Shown one piece after another: positions 1-8,902 of a stretch of DNA of 64,000 nucleotides. Each line of letters opens with the position of its first letter. Position 1 is the first letter of the stretch. Origin of the DNA: an uncultured Cohaesibacter sp. (GTDB taxonomy: Bacteria; Pseudomonadota; Alphaproteobacteria; Rhizobiales; Cohaesibacteraceae); assembly GCF_963664735.1 (NCBI RefSeq), contig NZ_OY761553.1:4647001-4711000 (forward strand), in the 5' to 3' direction. The notes below the pieces were generated by a model, which saw nothing but the letters and a program-made list of their open reading frames with translations, was not told the DNA's origin and did not search any database. The translations under genes and the position numbers were made by a program.

Positions 1-335
1 AAGCCGCCATGAAACGACATGCCTCCGGTCCAAACCGCAAATATTTGCGCCGGATGCTGCAGGTAGACGTCGAGATTGTAAAAGACGACATAGCCAAGAC
101 GCCCGCCCAAAATGATGCCGATGGTTGCCCACAGGACAAAGTCATCAAGCTCAAGGGTTGAAAGTGGTCCTTCATTTCCTGCCCATAGTTGCGGCTTGGT
201 AACAAGGCGCTTGGTGTAGAGCCATGCCAGTATGATGCCGACGATATAGGCGATGGCATACCAATGGATCTGAAGAGGCCCGAGGGTGATGAGTACCGGG
301 TCGATCATAGGGAAGGGAATGGCCAGAAGTGTCAC
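1..335 (-). CDS. lgt: Prolipoprotein diacylglyceryl transferase, N-terminal part (cut by window edge)
   Basis: Lgt transfers the diacylglyceryl group of phosphatidylglycerol to the lipobox cysteine of prolipoproteins in the inner membrane. Only about the first 111 residues are in the window; the rest lies left of position 1. The translation shows the family's N-terminal pattern (IDPV..TLGPLQIHWY) followed by a membrane segment, then GGRLGYVVFYN and WTGGMSFHGG, both conserved in Lgt. I chose the GTG at 335 because an AAAGG sits eight bases upstream and because the residues LLAIPFPMIDPV match the family N-terminus; an ATG at 308 would cut these off. It is divergent from ubiK. Confidence 0.9.
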   Translation of the reverse strand, partial: MTLLAIPFPMIDPVLITLGPLQIHWYAIAYIVGIILAWLYTKRLVTKPQLWAGNEGPLSTLELDDFVLWATIGIILGGRLGYVVFYNLDVYLQHPAQIFAVWTGGMSFHGG

Positions 336-527
336 TGTTCTGCCTTTTGCAAATGCTTCGGTTGGTTTGGATTTGTTTGTTTCTTGACCGCAAGTCAAGG
401 GAAACTGCAAATATACATTGTGAAATATGTTCAGGTGACTATATCTGGAGATAAAGACAGATCTAAGGCAGGAGGGTTGCAAGCTTGTAAATCATGGGCT
501 TGCCGCACCAAGCGAGGGAAAAGTGTT

Positions 528-833
528 ATGACACAGACGAACAATCGGCTTTTTGATGAATTCGCCAAATTGATGAATGACGCCGCCGGTGTTGCCCAAG
601 GGGTGCGCGATGAGGCTGAAACCGCGATTCGGGCTCAGCTTGAACGCTTCATGGGGGACATGGATCTGGTAACCCGCGATGAGTTCGAAGCTGTTAAGGC
701 CATGGCTGTTGCCGCTCGTGATGAAAATGACAAGCTCTCAGCACGGATTTCTGCTTTGGAAGAAAAGCTCGGTACGCTGGATGATTTGTCTGCCATCGAC
801 GGGGCTGATCTTGACGGTGCAGAAAAAGAGTAG
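528..833 (+). CDS. ubiK: UbiK/BMFP-family ubiquinone accessory factor
   Basis: This 101-residue protein matches the UbiK (YqiC, BMFP) family: small, highly helical, with an N-terminal NNRLFDEFAKLMNDAAG segment and a C-terminal coiled coil (about residues 55-85, AVAARDENDKLSARISALEEKL). Family members trimerise, bind membranes and assist ubiquinone biosynthesis. An in-frame extension upstream to 189 lacks family similarity and reads across the lgt promoter region, so I start at the ATG at 528, which gives the family-typical N-terminus. The tail is acidic. It lies between divergent lgt and proC, a common alphaproteobacterial arrangement. Confidence 0.85.
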   Translation: MTQTNNRLFDEFAKLMNDAAGVAQGVRDEAETAIRAQLERFMGDMDLVTRDEFEAVKAMAVAARDENDKLSARISALEEKLGTLDDLSAIDGADLDGAEKE

Positions 834-882
834 TGTGCGGCTTTTCTGATTGCCAAAGCCACGCTGCATGGTGAACCATTCG

Positions 883-906
883 AGCCTGCCGGATTATCGG
901 CGGGCT
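883..906 (+). terminator. Hairpin after ubiK, probable terminator
   Basis: A 9-bp stem (AGCCTGCCG with CGGCGGGCT, one G-U pair) with a 6-base loop lies 50 bases after the ubiK stop. The T tract behind it is interrupted (ttcgagtttgtttc), so termination may be partial and proC may be reached by read-through. Confidence 0.5.
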
Positions 907-1015
907 TTCGAGTTTGTTTCTGCGAAGGTTTTAAATCAGCTGAGAGCGGGGGCACTTGGAAAAGAGCGAGATCCGCATTTTCGGATCGAATGAAGATTTT
1001 GATGGAACGAATGCA

Positions 1016-1837
1016 ATGAAAATAAATGCGTTGTCGCTGGTTTTGGTTGGTGCTGGCAAAATGGGTGGGGCGATGCTCACCGGTTGGCTGGGTATGGATC
1101 TGGATGCCAAGAATGTAACCGTGATTGATCCGGGCCAGCCTGAAGACATGAAGGCCTTGTCTGAAAAGACCGGGTTCAAGCTTGTCACCTCGCCCGAAGG
1201 TGTGGATCAGCCTGATATTCTCGTGATTGCGATCAAGCCCCAGATGATGGGCAAGGTTCTGCCGGGGCTGGTTGGCCTGGTTGGGCCTAAGACCGTCATT
1301 GTCTCCATCGCAGCCGGTACGCCGATTGCGACCTTCCAATCCTATTTGGGTGCCAATGTCGGCGTGGTTAGGGTTATGCCAAACACTCCGGCTCAGGTTG
1401 GGCGGGGCATGTTTGCAGCCTTTGCTTCTGAAGGCGTGGATGCTGAAATATGCGGCATCATCGCCGAGTTGCTTTCCTCTACGGGCCAATTCACCTGGGT
1501 TGGCGAGGAAGCTCTGATCGATGCTGTTACGGCTGTTTCTGGCTCAGGCCCTGCTTACGTCTTCTATATGGTTGAAGCTTTGGCAAAGGCTGGGGAAGCT
1601 TTGGGGCTGGCGCCCGAGGCTGCCAGTTTGATGGCACGCCAAACGATCGTTGGCGCGGGGGAATTGCTTAATCAATCCCCATTGTCAGCTGCCACTCTGC
1701 GCGAAAATGTTACCTCTCCGGGAGGAACAACCGCTGCAGCGCTTGCGGTTCTGATGGCTGACGAAGGCGGATTGGATGACCTCATGGCCAAGGCAACTGT
1801 TGCCGCAAGAGATCGTTCAGTCGAACTGGCCAAATAG
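1016..1837 (+). CDS. proC: Pyrroline-5-carboxylate reductase
   Basis: ProC reduces 1-pyrroline-5-carboxylate to proline with NAD(P)H, the last step of proline synthesis, in the cytosol. The 273-residue product has the Rossmann motif near its N-terminus (LVGAGKMGGAM), RVMPNTP near the middle, and the C-terminal ProC signature AVSGSGPAYVF with TSPGGTTAAAL. The ATG at 1016 is preceded by GGAACG at normal spacing; the reading frame is open back to 956, but that extension has no family counterpart. Length is normal for the family. Confidence 0.95.
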   Translation: MKINALSLVLVGAGKMGGAMLTGWLGMDLDAKNVTVIDPGQPEDMKALSEKTGFKLVTSPEGVDQPDILVIAIKPQMMGKVLPGLVGLVGPKTVIVSIAAGTPIATFQSYLGANVGVVRVMPNTPAQVGRGMFAAFASEGVDAEICGIIAELLSSTGQFTWVGEEALIDAVTAVSGSGPAYVFYMVEALAKAGEALGLAPEAASLMARQTIVGAGELLNQSPLSAATLRENVTSPGGTTAAALAVLMADEGGLDDLMAKATVAARDRSVELAK

Positions 1838-1849
1838 GTATAGTCAAAG

Positions 1850-1889
1850 AGCCGCTCGGGGGGGCAATCTCTTTGAGCGGCTTTTGTCT
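1850..1889 (+). terminator. Probable Rho-independent terminator after proC
   Basis: AGCCGCTC (1850-1857) pairs with GAGCGGCT (1875-1882) around a 17-base loop and is followed by TTTGTCTTTTTG, 13 bases after the proC stop. Confidence 0.6.
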
Positions 1890-2062
1890 TTTTGTGTCAT
1901 TGCCAAACTTGACATGTCCCTCTTGGCGCCACATTTACAAAGTAGAGTATTCAAGGCTGTTCATATGATCGATGGTTCGTTCTGTTTTGCGGTCCATTTG
2001 ATCCTGAAAGCGTTGGAAACCGTATAGAGCTTTGGTAGTCAGGCTTCTTGGAGGGAAAAACC

Positions 2063-2788
2063 ATGGATCACAATCCAGAAATCAGGCAGCACCTGTTTGA
2101 GCAATTTTCTCAGGTGGTTATGACGCAAGGCTGGCGCACTGTGTCTTGCGCGGATATTGCGGCCAGAGCTGAGGTCGATATCAAGCTTGCCTTTCTGGAA
2201 TATCATGATCGCTATGCCTATGTGACGGATCTTGTTCGGCGCATTGATCGCGCCATGCTGGAAGCGTACGACCCGTCTATGGGGGAAGAGCCGGCCAGAG
2301 AGCGTCTTTTCGATGTGATCATGGCGCGTTTTGATGCGATGCAGGGGCATCGAGATCTTATTCTGGAACTCAACAAGGCTGCACGTCGGGATCCTATGCT
2401 GGCGGTGCATCTTCTTGCCTTGTCTCGGCTGACCGGCGAGTGGTTCCTTGATATTTCCCATATCTCGCCAGCAGGGTTTTCGGGAATGGCGAGGAGCAAA
2501 GGGGCGCTCATTGCCTATGCGAGAGCCTTTGCAAGCTGGATGAATGACGATAGCGCCGATCTTTCAAAAACGATGGCAACGCTGGATAAATTTCTCAAAA
2601 CCGGAGAGAAAACGCTGCATCGGGCGGAGAAGATTGCCAGTATGCTGCCGCGCATGAGTAAACGATGCAGAACATCCCGCCGTGGCACTGGCGCCAAAAA
2701 GCATCACGCTGAATCTGTGAACGAAGAGACCGTTTTCAGTGATGGACCATCTGTGGATGATGGTTCGACGGCACCGATGCCGTCTTGA
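2063..2788 (+). CDS. TetR-like transcriptional regulator
   Basis: The 241-residue protein has a TetR-type N-terminal helix-turn-helix (about residues 5-55; IRQHLFEQFSQVVMTQGWRT then CADIAARAEVDIKLAFLEY) followed by an all-helical ligand or dimerisation domain. The last 50 residues are basic, then acidic, and look disordered. The helix-turn-helix tyrosine (usually FYxHF) is replaced by FLEYHDRY, so DNA recognition may be atypical; some COQ9/TetR-fold proteins look like this. Start: ATG at 2063 with a strong GGAGGG eight bases upstream. No target operator is obvious. Ligand and targets are unknown. Confidence 0.7.
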   Translation: MDHNPEIRQHLFEQFSQVVMTQGWRTVSCADIAARAEVDIKLAFLEYHDRYAYVTDLVRRIDRAMLEAYDPSMGEEPARERLFDVIMARFDAMQGHRDLILELNKAARRDPMLAVHLLALSRLTGEWFLDISHISPAGFSGMARSKGALIAYARAFASWMNDDSADLSKTMATLDKFLKTGEKTLHRAEKIASMLPRMSKRCRTSRRGTGAKKHHAESVNEETVFSDGPSVDDGSTAPMPS

Positions 2789-2839
2789 TCTGCAACGGTT
2801 GGTCCTTGATCATTCCCTTTTTAGCAAAAGGGAATGATG

Positions 2840-3190
2840 ATGAGCAAAACAGCTGACGAGATTACATTTGACGATTTTCTGAAAGTTGATATCCGTGTCG
2901 GGACAATTTTGGAGGCTGAGGTCTTTGCTCAAGCACGCAAGCCTGCCTACAAGATGAAGATCGATTTTGGTGATGAGATCGGTATCAAGAAAAGCTCAGC
3001 CCAGATAACCGTGCATTACACGCCCGAAGAATTGGTTGGCCGCAAGGTTATGGGGGTAGTAAATTTCCCGCCAAGGCAAATTGGGCCATTTATGTCGGAG
3101 GTTCTGACACTTGGCTATGAAGATGAAGACGGGGCGATTGTGCTGGCCGGGGTCGATAAGCCAGTACCGAACGGATCACGCCTCTGTTAG
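2840..3190 (+). CDS. CsaA-type tRNA-binding protein
   Basis: The 116-residue protein is a stand-alone tRNA-binding (OB-fold) domain of the CsaA/YgjH type. It shows the family core: [49 protein letters not shown]. CsaA proteins bind tRNA and have been proposed to act as export chaperones in some bacteria; its role here is unproven. Three ATGs occur in tandem (2834, 2837, 2840). The ribosome site AAAAGGGA ends at 2833, so the third ATG has the best spacing. Confidence 0.85.
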   Translation: MSKTADEITFDDFLKVDIRVGTILEAEVFAQARKPAYKMKIDFGDEIGIKKSSAQITVHYTPEELVGRKVMGVVNFPPRQIGPFMSEVLTLGYEDEDGAIVLAGVDKPVPNGSRLC

Positions 3191-3241
3191 TTGACGAGAG
3201 CTATTGGAAACTTGGCAAGAGATACAAGAGATAGCTGCCGA

Positions 3242-4678
3242 TCAGGAGGGAAGTCGCAACGATGCTCTCAGTCCACCAAGTGGGCTGCGGCTTAATCTGA
3301 GGTCTCCACCATGGGCGCGCGCGATGTCACGTGCAATCGCCAACCCAAGGCCTGTGTTCGGTGTATTCTGGTTGCGGGCCGTATCGAGCCTGTAGAAGGG
3401 GCGGAATACGGTTTCCAGTTCTTCGTCAGGTATTCCCGGCCCGTCATCATCGATCAGGATCAGCCACCAATTTCCAAGACGCTCCGATGTCAGGCTAACA
3501 TGTTCGGCATAGCGGGTGGCATTGCTCAACAAGTTAAGCAGGCAGCGCTTGAGGGTTTGCGGGCGCACTTCAATGCTTTTTCCGCCATTATGTTCGACCA
3601 AAAGGTCGTGTCCGGAGCGCTGCATATCGAACTTTAGCTCATCGAGGAACTGCTGGATTTGGATAACGTCGGCTTTCTCTGAGGCTGCGCCTCTGGCAAA
3701 AGCGAGATAGTCTTCCAGCATCATCTGCATTTCATCGACATCACGCTCCATTTCTGCGGTTTCGGGGCTTTCGTCCAGAATGGCAAGCTGAAGCTTGAAG
3801 CGGGTCAGAATGGTGCGTAAATCGTGGCTGACGCCAGCCAGCATTACCGTTCGTTGTTCTATCTGGCGTTCGATACGGCGCTTCATTTCAAGAAAGGCAT
3901 GGGCCGCCTGGCGTACTTCGCGTGCACCGGAGGGGCGGAAGTCGAGTGCGTCCTGTCCTTTGCCGAACCGCTCGGCCGCTTTTGCCAGACGCTGGATGGG
4001 GCGGATCTGGTTTCGCAGAAACAGAATGGAGACGACCAGAAGAACCAGAGAGGTGCCCCCCATCCAGACCAGAAAGATATGGGAGTTGGACGCATAGGCC
4101 TGTGAACGACGCGCAAAGACACGAAGGACTTTCTGGTCGAGCTTGATGCGAATCTCGACGATATTGGAGCGGCCTACTGTATCCACCCAGAATGGCCTTC
4201 CAATCTGCGCGGTGATGTGGCGGGAAAGGGCGTGGTCAAGCAAATTGAAAAACGGCTTGGGGCCGGGAGGCGGCAGTGGTCCGTCAGGAAGGATTGATAT
4301 ATTAAGGTTGAGCTTGTCCTGTGCCAGTGTGATGATCTGGCTATAGTCCTTGTCTTGCGGGTAGGTTTCCAGAACAGCAATGATTGCTGCGATATCCTGA
4401 GTTACCGCTGTTGAAAGCCGATCCGTGACTGTCTGCCAGTGGCGCTCCATGAAGACGAAAGCAAGCACAGACTGCAAGATGACCATCGGCGCTACGATGA
4501 TGATCAACGACCGGGCAAACAAGCCTTTCGGCATGGTCTTGGCGATGACCCTAGCGCCCTTGCGGTAGCCTTGATAGAGCAGTTTAAGGGGCAGAATAAT
4601 GCGGAAAAGGACTGTCGCCAAAAGATGCTTTTCAGCTTCCTTCGCGCCCTTGTCGTTGTTGTCTTGCCCGTTTCCCAT
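3242..4678 (-). CDS. Membrane sensor histidine kinase (EnvZ-like)
   Basis: The 478-residue kinase has two membrane segments (about residues 55-77 and 200-222) flanking a periplasmic sensor region of about 120 residues, then a HAMP linker and a HisKA/HATPase catalytic core. Visible motifs: H-box AGVSHDLRTILTR with His285, N-box LLNLLSNATRYA, DDDGPGIP, FRPFYRLD, and GLGLAIARDIARAHGG. The first 50 residues are cytosolic and charged. It is the last gene of an operon with the response regulator (55-base gap) and the MarR gene, so it should phosphorylate that regulator. The sensed signal cannot be read from sequence. Confidence 0.9.
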   Translation of the reverse strand: MGNGQDNNDKGAKEAEKHLLATVLFRIILPLKLLYQGYRKGARVIAKTMPKGLFARSLIIIVAPMVILQSVLAFVFMERHWQTVTDRLSTAVTQDIAAIIAVLETYPQDKDYSQIITLAQDKLNLNISILPDGPLPPPGPKPFFNLLDHALSRHITAQIGRPFWVDTVGRSNIVEIRIKLDQKVLRVFARRSQAYASNSHIFLVWMGGTSLVLLVVSILFLRNQIRPIQRLAKAAERFGKGQDALDFRPSGAREVRQAAHAFLEMKRRIERQIEQRTVMLAGVSHDLRTILTRFKLQLAILDESPETAEMERDVDEMQMMLEDYLAFARGAASEKADVIQIQQFLDELKFDMQRSGHDLLVEHNGGKSIEVRPQTLKRCLLNLLSNATRYAEHVSLTSERLGNWWLILIDDDGPGIPDEELETVFRPFYRLDTARNQNTPNTGLGLAIARDIARAHGGDLRLSRSPLGGLRASLRLPS

Positions 4679-4733
4679 GGATGCTTGATCCTTGCCCGTT
4701 TGCTCCAGGTCCCTTTTAATGTGAGATATGTTG

Positions 4734-5435
4734 CTAGTCCGTCAACAATCGGTAACCGATGCCTCGGATGGTCTGCAAATAAATCGGATTGGATGGATCC
4801 GGTTCAATCTTGCGCCTGAGCCGGTTGATCTGCACATCAACGGTTCTCTCTCCCGTGCCATCTTCTCCTGCAAGCGCACTTCTGGTAACCGTCGCTCCCG
4901 GTTGGGACGCGAACAAATAGAGCAACTCTCTTTCTCTATCTGTCAGGCGAATGACATCATCACCGCAGATAAGTTCCTGCCGTTCAAGCTTGAAAAGGAA
5001 CGGGCCGAAGGTTACTTCATCAATGGGGTTTTGGGACTGATAGTCGTTGCGCTTGAGGATGTTTTGAATGCGCAATAGCAATTCGCGAGGCTCAAACGGT
5101 TTGGAAACATAGTCCGCGACGCCGATTTCCAGCCCCTGGATGCGGCTTTCCACTTCGGCGCGTGCTGTCAGCATCAGAATCGGGACCGGATTTGATTTGC
5201 AAAGATCCGCAGCCAGTTCCATGCCGCTTTCTCCGGGCATCATGACATCGAGAATGAGAAGATCGAAGGTCAGGCCCGCGATTGTCTTGCGTGCTTCCTG
5301 TGCATTTTGTGCTGTCGTTACCCGAAATCCGTTTTTCGTCAAATAGCGATGCAGCAATGTGCGAATACGGCTGTCATCGTCAATGACCAGCAAATGCTGC
5401 GCGTTATCGGGTAGAGCTTGTGCGTCAGTTGGCAT
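4734..5435 (-). CDS. OmpR/PetR-type response regulator
   Basis: The 233-residue regulator has a receiver domain with acidic pocket DDD (residues 19-21), phospho-acceptor Asp63 (LLILDVMMPGESG) and Lys112 (YVSKPFEPRELLLRI), followed by an OmpR winged-helix DNA-binding domain (about 140-230) ending in IYLQTIRGIGYRLL. It resembles PetR of Rhodobacter, whose gene is also paired with a MarR-family gene (petP); that assignment rests on context and remembered similarity. The ATG at 5435 lies 13 bases after the MarR stop, so translation is probably coupled. The kinase follows. Confidence 0.9.
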   Translation of the reverse strand: MPTDAQALPDNAQHLLVIDDDSRIRTLLHRYLTKNGFRVTTAQNAQEARKTIAGLTFDLLILDVMMPGESGMELAADLCKSNPVPILMLTARAEVESRIQGLEIGVADYVSKPFEPRELLLRIQNILKRNDYQSQNPIDEVTFGPFLFKLERQELICGDDVIRLTDRERELLYLFASQPGATVTRSALAGEDGTGERTVDVQINRLRRKIEPDPSNPIYLQTIRGIGYRLLTD

Positions 5436-5448
5436 CAGATCTTGTCTT

Positions 5449-6003
5449 TCATTTTCGGCGGCTGGAAGCGTCCGGCTCGAACACGGTAAATGCCTCAAGA
5501 CCATGGTTGAGGCTTCGTATTATCGGGCGGCCTTCCGGTTCCATCATCGCATAGAGGAATGCTTTACTTGCCTTTTTGACTTCTGGCGGTAGAGTTTGCA
5601 ATGCTTCCTCAATGCGTCGTGCCTGACTTTTGGAGATCTCCAGTGCCAATTCTCTGCCTTTCTCTGTTGGGTAAAGGCGGCGTTGACGCCGGTCGGTCTC
5701 TCCTGGTTGCTGCGTTATAAAGCGATCTTCAATGAGCTGTTTTAGCACACGCGCGAGGCTTTGCTTGGTAATTTTCAAGATGTCCAGAAGGTTTGCCACG
5801 GTGATGCCCGGTATGCGGTTGACAAAATGCAAAACCCTGTGGTGGGCGCGGCCATAAGAGAGAGCTGCAAGCTTGGTGTCGGGGTCGGCCACGAAATCCC
5901 GGTAGGCAAAGAAGAGCAATTCGATCAACTCGAAGGATATGCCATCCTCTTCGGACATGGGAAATGTGATAATTTCTTCACTGTCCACCTTTTTCTCGGT
6001 CAT
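5449..6003 (-). CDS. MarR-family transcriptional regulator (PetP-like)
   Basis: The 184-residue protein has a MarR winged helix-turn-helix: ITVANLLDILKITKQSLARVLKQL as the DNA-recognition part and DRRQRRLYPTEKGREL as the wing. It is first in the MarR / response regulator / kinase operon and divergent from ilvE, an arrangement known from many alphaproteobacteria. In Rhodobacter the equivalent PetP/PetR pair lies upstream of the cytochrome bc1 genes; no bc1 genes are in this window. The 350-base gap to ilvE probably holds its operator. Confidence 0.85.
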   Translation of the reverse strand: MTEKKVDSEEIITFPMSEEDGISFELIELLFFAYRDFVADPDTKLAALSYGRAHHRVLHFVNRIPGITVANLLDILKITKQSLARVLKQLIEDRFITQQPGETDRRQRRLYPTEKGRELALEISKSQARRIEEALQTLPPEVKKASKAFLYAMMEPEGRPIIRSLNHGLEAFTVFEPDASSRRK

Positions 6004-6201
6004 TTTGTTTTTTCTCTTGTTGCGAATGGAGGGCGATCAACGGTTCGTCTCTTTGGCCTCAGTTGGGAAAAATCTTCTAACTTTACTCAATATCCGGTTG
6101 AAACCGTTTTGTCACTACTGCGTTGCAAAGGGTAAGATACGTCAGCATTGTTGACTTAATTTATTTCATTTGTTACACGTATCTCACAATCCGGGTAATG
6201 A

Positions 6202-6230
6202 TTGAATAAATATCGACGAAAAAACATATC
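6202..6230 (+). promoter_or_regulatory. Candidate sigma-70 promoter of ilvE
   Basis: TTGAAT (6202-6207) and CATATC (6225-6230) are separated by exactly 17 bases in the MarR-ilvE divergent region. This would give a leader of about 115 bases before the ilvE start. No other clear signal was seen in this 352-base gap. Confidence 0.45.
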
Positions 6231-6355
6231 ATTTCAATCTTGCTGCGGAACGAATGGAATTAGGTCGGTTTGGGTTAAAAACATCAATAAAGCTCATTTT
6301 CCGATTTTTAAATATCCATCGGCGAAGAACCGACGGACTTGTCAGGAGTGAAACG

Positions 6356-7246
6356 ATGGCCGAATTAGCATTTGATCAACGCGAAGGAAGAATCTGGTAT
6401 AACGGTGAATATGTAGACTGGAAAGACGCGAAAGTACATGTTCTTACCCATGGTCTGCATTATGGTTCAACCGTGTTCGAGGGCGTGCGCGCTTATGACG
6501 GCGAGATTTTCAAGCTCAAAGAACATACCGAACGTTTGATTGCTTCGGCCAAGGCTCTTGGTTTTGATTTGCCTTATAGTCTGGAAGAGCTGATGCAAGT
6601 CCAGAAAGATGTTCTGATCAAGAACAATCTGCCTAACGGTTACCTGCGCCCGGTTGCTTGGCGCGGAGCTGAGTCCATGGGTATCGGTGCGCATGACTGC
6701 AAGATCCATGTAGCAGTTGCGGCTTGGGAATGGCCTTCTTACTTCACGTTGGAAGAACGCATGAAGGGCCTGCATCTGATGATCGCCGATTGGCGCCGTC
6801 CGGATCCTCGCACCATTCCATGCAAGGCAAAGGCTGCAGGGCTTTACATGATCTGCACGCTTTCCAAGCATGCCGCCAACGACAAGGGCTTCACCGATGC
6901 CATCATGCTTGACCATGAAGGTTATGTTGCGGAAGCAACCGGTGCCAACGTCTTCTTTATCAAGGACGGTGTTGTCCATACTCCGCGTGCGGATAGCTTC
7001 CTGAATGGTATTACCCGACAGACGGTTATAGAGCTGGCAAAAAGACGCGGTATGGAAGTGCTGGAACGCAAGATTCTTCCTGAGGAAATGGCCGATATGG
7101 ATGAATGCTTCCTGACCGGTACGGCAGCTGAACTGACCCCGGTTGCCTCTATTGGTGAGTTTACTTTCAAGCCAGGTGCTTTGACCGAACGTCTGATCCA
7201 TGACTATACAGACGAAGTAACGCCAAAAGCCGTCGCTGCAGAATAA
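6356..7246 (+). CDS. ilvE: Branched-chain amino-acid aminotransferase
   Basis: IlvE interconverts leucine, isoleucine and valine with their 2-keto acids using pyridoxal phosphate and glutamate. The 296-residue protein is a class IV aminotransferase: HGLHYGSTVFEGVRAY near the N-terminus, IPCKAKAAGLYM with the likely Schiff-base lysine, EATGANVFFIKDG, and the C-terminal ECFLTGTAAELTPV signature. The ATG at 6356 follows CAGGAGTGAAACG. It is divergent from the MarR/two-component operon and ends at a strong terminator. Confidence 0.93.
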   Translation: MAELAFDQREGRIWYNGEYVDWKDAKVHVLTHGLHYGSTVFEGVRAYDGEIFKLKEHTERLIASAKALGFDLPYSLEELMQVQKDVLIKNNLPNGYLRPVAWRGAESMGIGAHDCKIHVAVAAWEWPSYFTLEERMKGLHLMIADWRRPDPRTIPCKAKAAGLYMICTLSKHAANDKGFTDAIMLDHEGYVAEATGANVFFIKDGVVHTPRADSFLNGITRQTVIELAKRRGMEVLERKILPEEMADMDECFLTGTAAELTPVASIGEFTFKPGALTERLIHDYTDEVTPKAVAAE

Positions 7247-7283
7247 GTTTTACAAAATTAGCAGTTCCTTCCTGAAGTAGAAG

Positions 7284-7315
7284 ACGCCTCCCAATTCATT
7301 TGGGGGGCGTTTTTG
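7284..7315 (+). terminator. Rho-independent terminator of ilvE
   Basis: An 11-bp stem (ACGCCTCCCAA with TTGGGGGGCGT, one G-U pair), 5-base loop, then TTTTTG. It lies 37 bases after the ilvE stop. Confidence 0.85.
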
Positions 7316-7480
7316 TTGGAAGGGCTGATTTGGTATCGGGTAAATCAGCATGACGCTGTTTTGCTCATTTCGCTGGCGTTCAGCCGCGATTGGGCATGGG
7401 GCTTTGCATTGGCAGTGTTGTTAGCGCCCGTTTTGCAAAGCGAACCGGAATGCCCAATCTTCGTTTGTGCCAAAGCTGCC

Positions 7481-8146
7481 CTACTGGTTGCAGTTTACAA
7501 CGCCCATGCTGCATTTTCCCTTGATGACAGGTTTTACCTTCTGTACAGGGCGGTTGTTCTTTCCGGCAGCCGGACGGTTTTTGTTCGGAATAGGGCGTTT
7601 GTTACCTGCGTTCGGCTGAACTTTTCCTGCATTTGGCCGTTTTTTGCCGATTACGGGCTGATTTTTGCTCGGGCGCGGATTAAATGCATGGGCTGGCTTA
7701 TTGTTTTGACGAATAACAGGCTTTTGTTGAGCATGAACCCGCGGTCTTTTGCTCCACTTATCGCGCGTATGATAGAAATCTCGGTTGCGATAGTTGTTGT
7801 TCCAGTAGCTTCCTAAGCTAAATACTACGGATGGAATGCCCAGCGGGCGATAGTGGTCGGGTCTGACTTGCACACGCCTGTTTTGATAAATGACCTGCAC
7901 ATATTGGCCTGAAACCCAGCCACGGCTGCCCGCGAAGCTTACATCACACCATGGAGAATCGCTCAGACAGCCATGAATCTCCACGGCGCGACCGTTGGGA
8001 ATGACTGTTACTGCTGGAAAATCCGTGCTGGGGCCTGCGCGCATGTTGACATTTGCCGTGGCGTAGCCTTCTGCTGCCTGTGCGAGAGCAGGCAATAAAA
8101 TTGCCGCCACAATCGCTAATGCGGATTTAAAGAACTGGCTTTTCAA
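7481..8146 (-). CDS. Secreted SH3b-domain protein with Pro/Asn/Lys-rich tail
   Basis: The 221-residue protein starts with a signal peptide (MKSQFFKSALAIVAAILLPALAQA), then one bacterial SH3 domain (about residues 25-90: TANVNMRAGPSTDFPAVTVI, GWVSGQYVQVIY). The second half is low complexity and strongly basic, with repeated P-N-A-G-K/N-K-R-P units and two final Cys-containing segments. SH3b domains commonly bind cell-wall peptides, so a periplasmic wall-binding role is likely but unproven. I start at the TTG at 8146 because GGAGTGAAGT lies just upstream and the signal peptide then begins correctly; an ATG at 8173 would place the ribosome site inside the gene. Confidence 0.75.
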   Translation of the reverse strand: MKSQFFKSALAIVAAILLPALAQAAEGYATANVNMRAGPSTDFPAVTVIPNGRAVEIHGCLSDSPWCDVSFAGSRGWVSGQYVQVIYQNRRVQVRPDHYRPLGIPSVVFSLGSYWNNNYRNRDFYHTRDKWSKRPRVHAQQKPVIRQNNKPAHAFNPRPSKNQPVIGKKRPNAGKVQPNAGNKRPIPNKNRPAAGKNNRPVQKVKPVIKGKCSMGVVNCNQ

Positions 8147-8382
8147 AACTTCACTCCTTAATTCAAAAATCATTGTTTTGGTCGTTGTTATACAAACTCT
8201 TTCGGAGCCCTGATTGTTCCGTAATCTTAGTATGATTGTTTCAGGTCGCCCCTGAGGGAGGCGAAAGATATCTGGACAGAAACGTCCAATTGCCGATGAC
8301 CTTGTATAGAAATATGGGGCAAACTATGGCGGTGGAGGAATAATCTCAGATGTCCGCAAAGGAGCCGTTCTTGGCGTCAACG

Positions 8383-8838
8383 CTATTGCCAGCGTTTGAG
8401 GGCTTCATCATCTTCGTCTTTTGCTTTCACCCAATCGCTCTGTCCGCCTTCGAGGGTTTCCTTTTTCCAGAAGGGGGCTCGGGTCTTGAGAAAATCCATG
8501 ATGAATTCTGCTGCTTGAAATGCGGTTTGTCTGTGTGCAGAGAGCGTTATGATCAGAACGATCCTCTCGCCCGGCTTGAGGGTGCCGTAGCGATGGATGA
8601 TGCGGCTGTCGGTGAGGGTTGGCCAACGCGTGAGGGCCTCTTGTTCAATGCGTTCCAGTTCGGCCTGTGCCATGGCCGGATAATGTTCCAGCGTCATGGC
8701 TTCAATTCTTTGATCCTTGACCATGTCTCTGACTAGCCCCGTAAAGGTGACTGCCGCTCCTACAGAGGTGCGGTTGCCTATCAGAGCGTCAACTTCCTTG
8801 GCAATATCAAAGTCATCTAGCTGCAGGGTTACGCTCAT
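8383..8838 (-). CDS. moaE: Molybdopterin synthase catalytic subunit
   Basis: MoaE with MoaD inserts the dithiolene sulfurs into precursor Z to make molybdopterin. The 151-residue protein shows GAAVTFTGLVRD, MTLEHYPAMAQAEL, IIHRYGTLKPGE and the active-site lysine segment RAPFWKKETLEGG. It is last in the uvrC-pgsA-moaD-moaE gene order, 64 bases after moaD. Consumers of the cofactor include MsrP, encoded at 40875. Confidence 0.95.
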   Translation of the reverse strand: MSVTLQLDDFDIAKEVDALIGNRTSVGAAVTFTGLVRDMVKDQRIEAMTLEHYPAMAQAELERIEQEALTRWPTLTDSRIIHRYGTLKPGERIVLIITLSAHRQTAFQAAEFIMDFLKTRAPFWKKETLEGGQSDWVKAKDEDDEALKRWQ

Positions 8839-8902
8839 GAGAAAAAGCCTGTCATTGTGTGAGGCGTCAAGATGCTGGCCAAGGAAACAGAAAATAAAGG
8901 TT

